This document shows positions 14,495 to 14,529 of a stretch of 14,529 nucleotides of DNA, one piece after another. The notes under the pieces are model-generated. The model worked only from the letters and a program-made list of their open reading frames with translations, ran no database searches and was not told where the DNA came from. Numbering within the stretch: position 1 is the first letter of the stretch; every line of letters begins with the position of its first letter. This DNA is from Lentisphaerota bacterium (GTDB lineage Bacteria; Verrucomicrobiota; Lentisphaeria; Oligosphaerales; Oligosphaeraceae): positions 1 through 14,529 of the forward strand of contig JAAZIY010000436.1 in the NCBI GenBank assembly GCA_012800625.1, read 5' to 3'. The position numbers were made by a program, and so were the translations under genes.

Positions 14495-14529
14495 AACCAC
14501 AAAAGGCACAAAAGACACAAAAAAGAGGA
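14495..14529. repeat. CACAAAAG-type degenerate tandem repeat at the right edge
   Basis: The plus strand has AACCACAAAAGG, then CACAAAAG, then ACACAAAAAAG, a diverged A-rich relative of the GACACGAAG units. It runs to the window end and may continue. No gene is visible between 14379 and 14529. Confidence 0.6.

Noticed and set aside
1..14529. CRISPR array, tRNA, rRNA, transposase or prophage genes
   Set aside because: No array with regular spacers, no tRNA-like cloverleaf and no mobile-element protein was found; the only tandem repeats are the short degenerate blocks listed.

Overview
The window looks like a chromosomal segment of an anaerobic, fermentative Gram-negative-type bacterium. It carries the complete maturation set for [FeFe]-hydrogenase (hydE, hydG, hydF and the small TM1266-type regulator), a murQ peptidoglycan-recycling etherase, a PocR-domain AraC regulator beside a large glycoside-hydrolase-like protein, and the housekeeping pair prfC-rsmG. 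Genes are moderately GC-rich and separated by A/T-rich spacers that carry short degenerate repeats (GACACGAAG and CACTAAGG types). A fermentative member of the PVC group such as Lentisphaerota would fit, but that is a guess from gene style; no rRNA or other marker is present to fix the taxonomy. TAA, TGA and TAG are all used as stops.

Layout, left to right. Positions 1-209 have no confident gene but contain several perfect short hairpins and may be the edge of a structured RNA. Everything from 210 to 9175 lies on the minus strand, so transcription runs right to left: murQ (9175-8279), an A/T-rich gap with a likely promoter and a strong intrinsic terminator or attenuator (8158-7898), then the TM1266-like gene, hydE, hydG and hydF. 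A PPOx/flavin-type gene interrupted by one in-frame TAG, the PocR-AraC regulator and the glycoside-hydrolase-like gene follow. No [FeFe]-hydrogenase structural subunit is in the window, so the maturases serve an enzyme encoded elsewhere.

From 9176 to 9550 lies a divergent control region with a near-consensus plus-strand promoter. About 120 nt later it has a hairpin plus T-run, which suggests a small RNA or attenuated leader. It precedes the only plus-strand gene (9551-11131), a fusion of a D-Ala-D-Ala-ligase-like ATP-grasp enzyme with a GNAT acetyltransferase. Converging on it from the right is a minus-strand group: prfC, rsmG (stop and start overlap as TGATG) and an orphan FecE/BtuD-type ABC ATPase. 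Repeat blocks sit between rsmG and the ABC gene and directly upstream of prfC.

The best candidates for something not yet described are the ATP-grasp-GNAT fusion with its promoter-terminator leader, the attenuator-like element in front of the hydrogenase-maturation operon, and the GH-like protein paired with a PocR-AraC regulator. Homology and RNA calls were made by eye without database searches.
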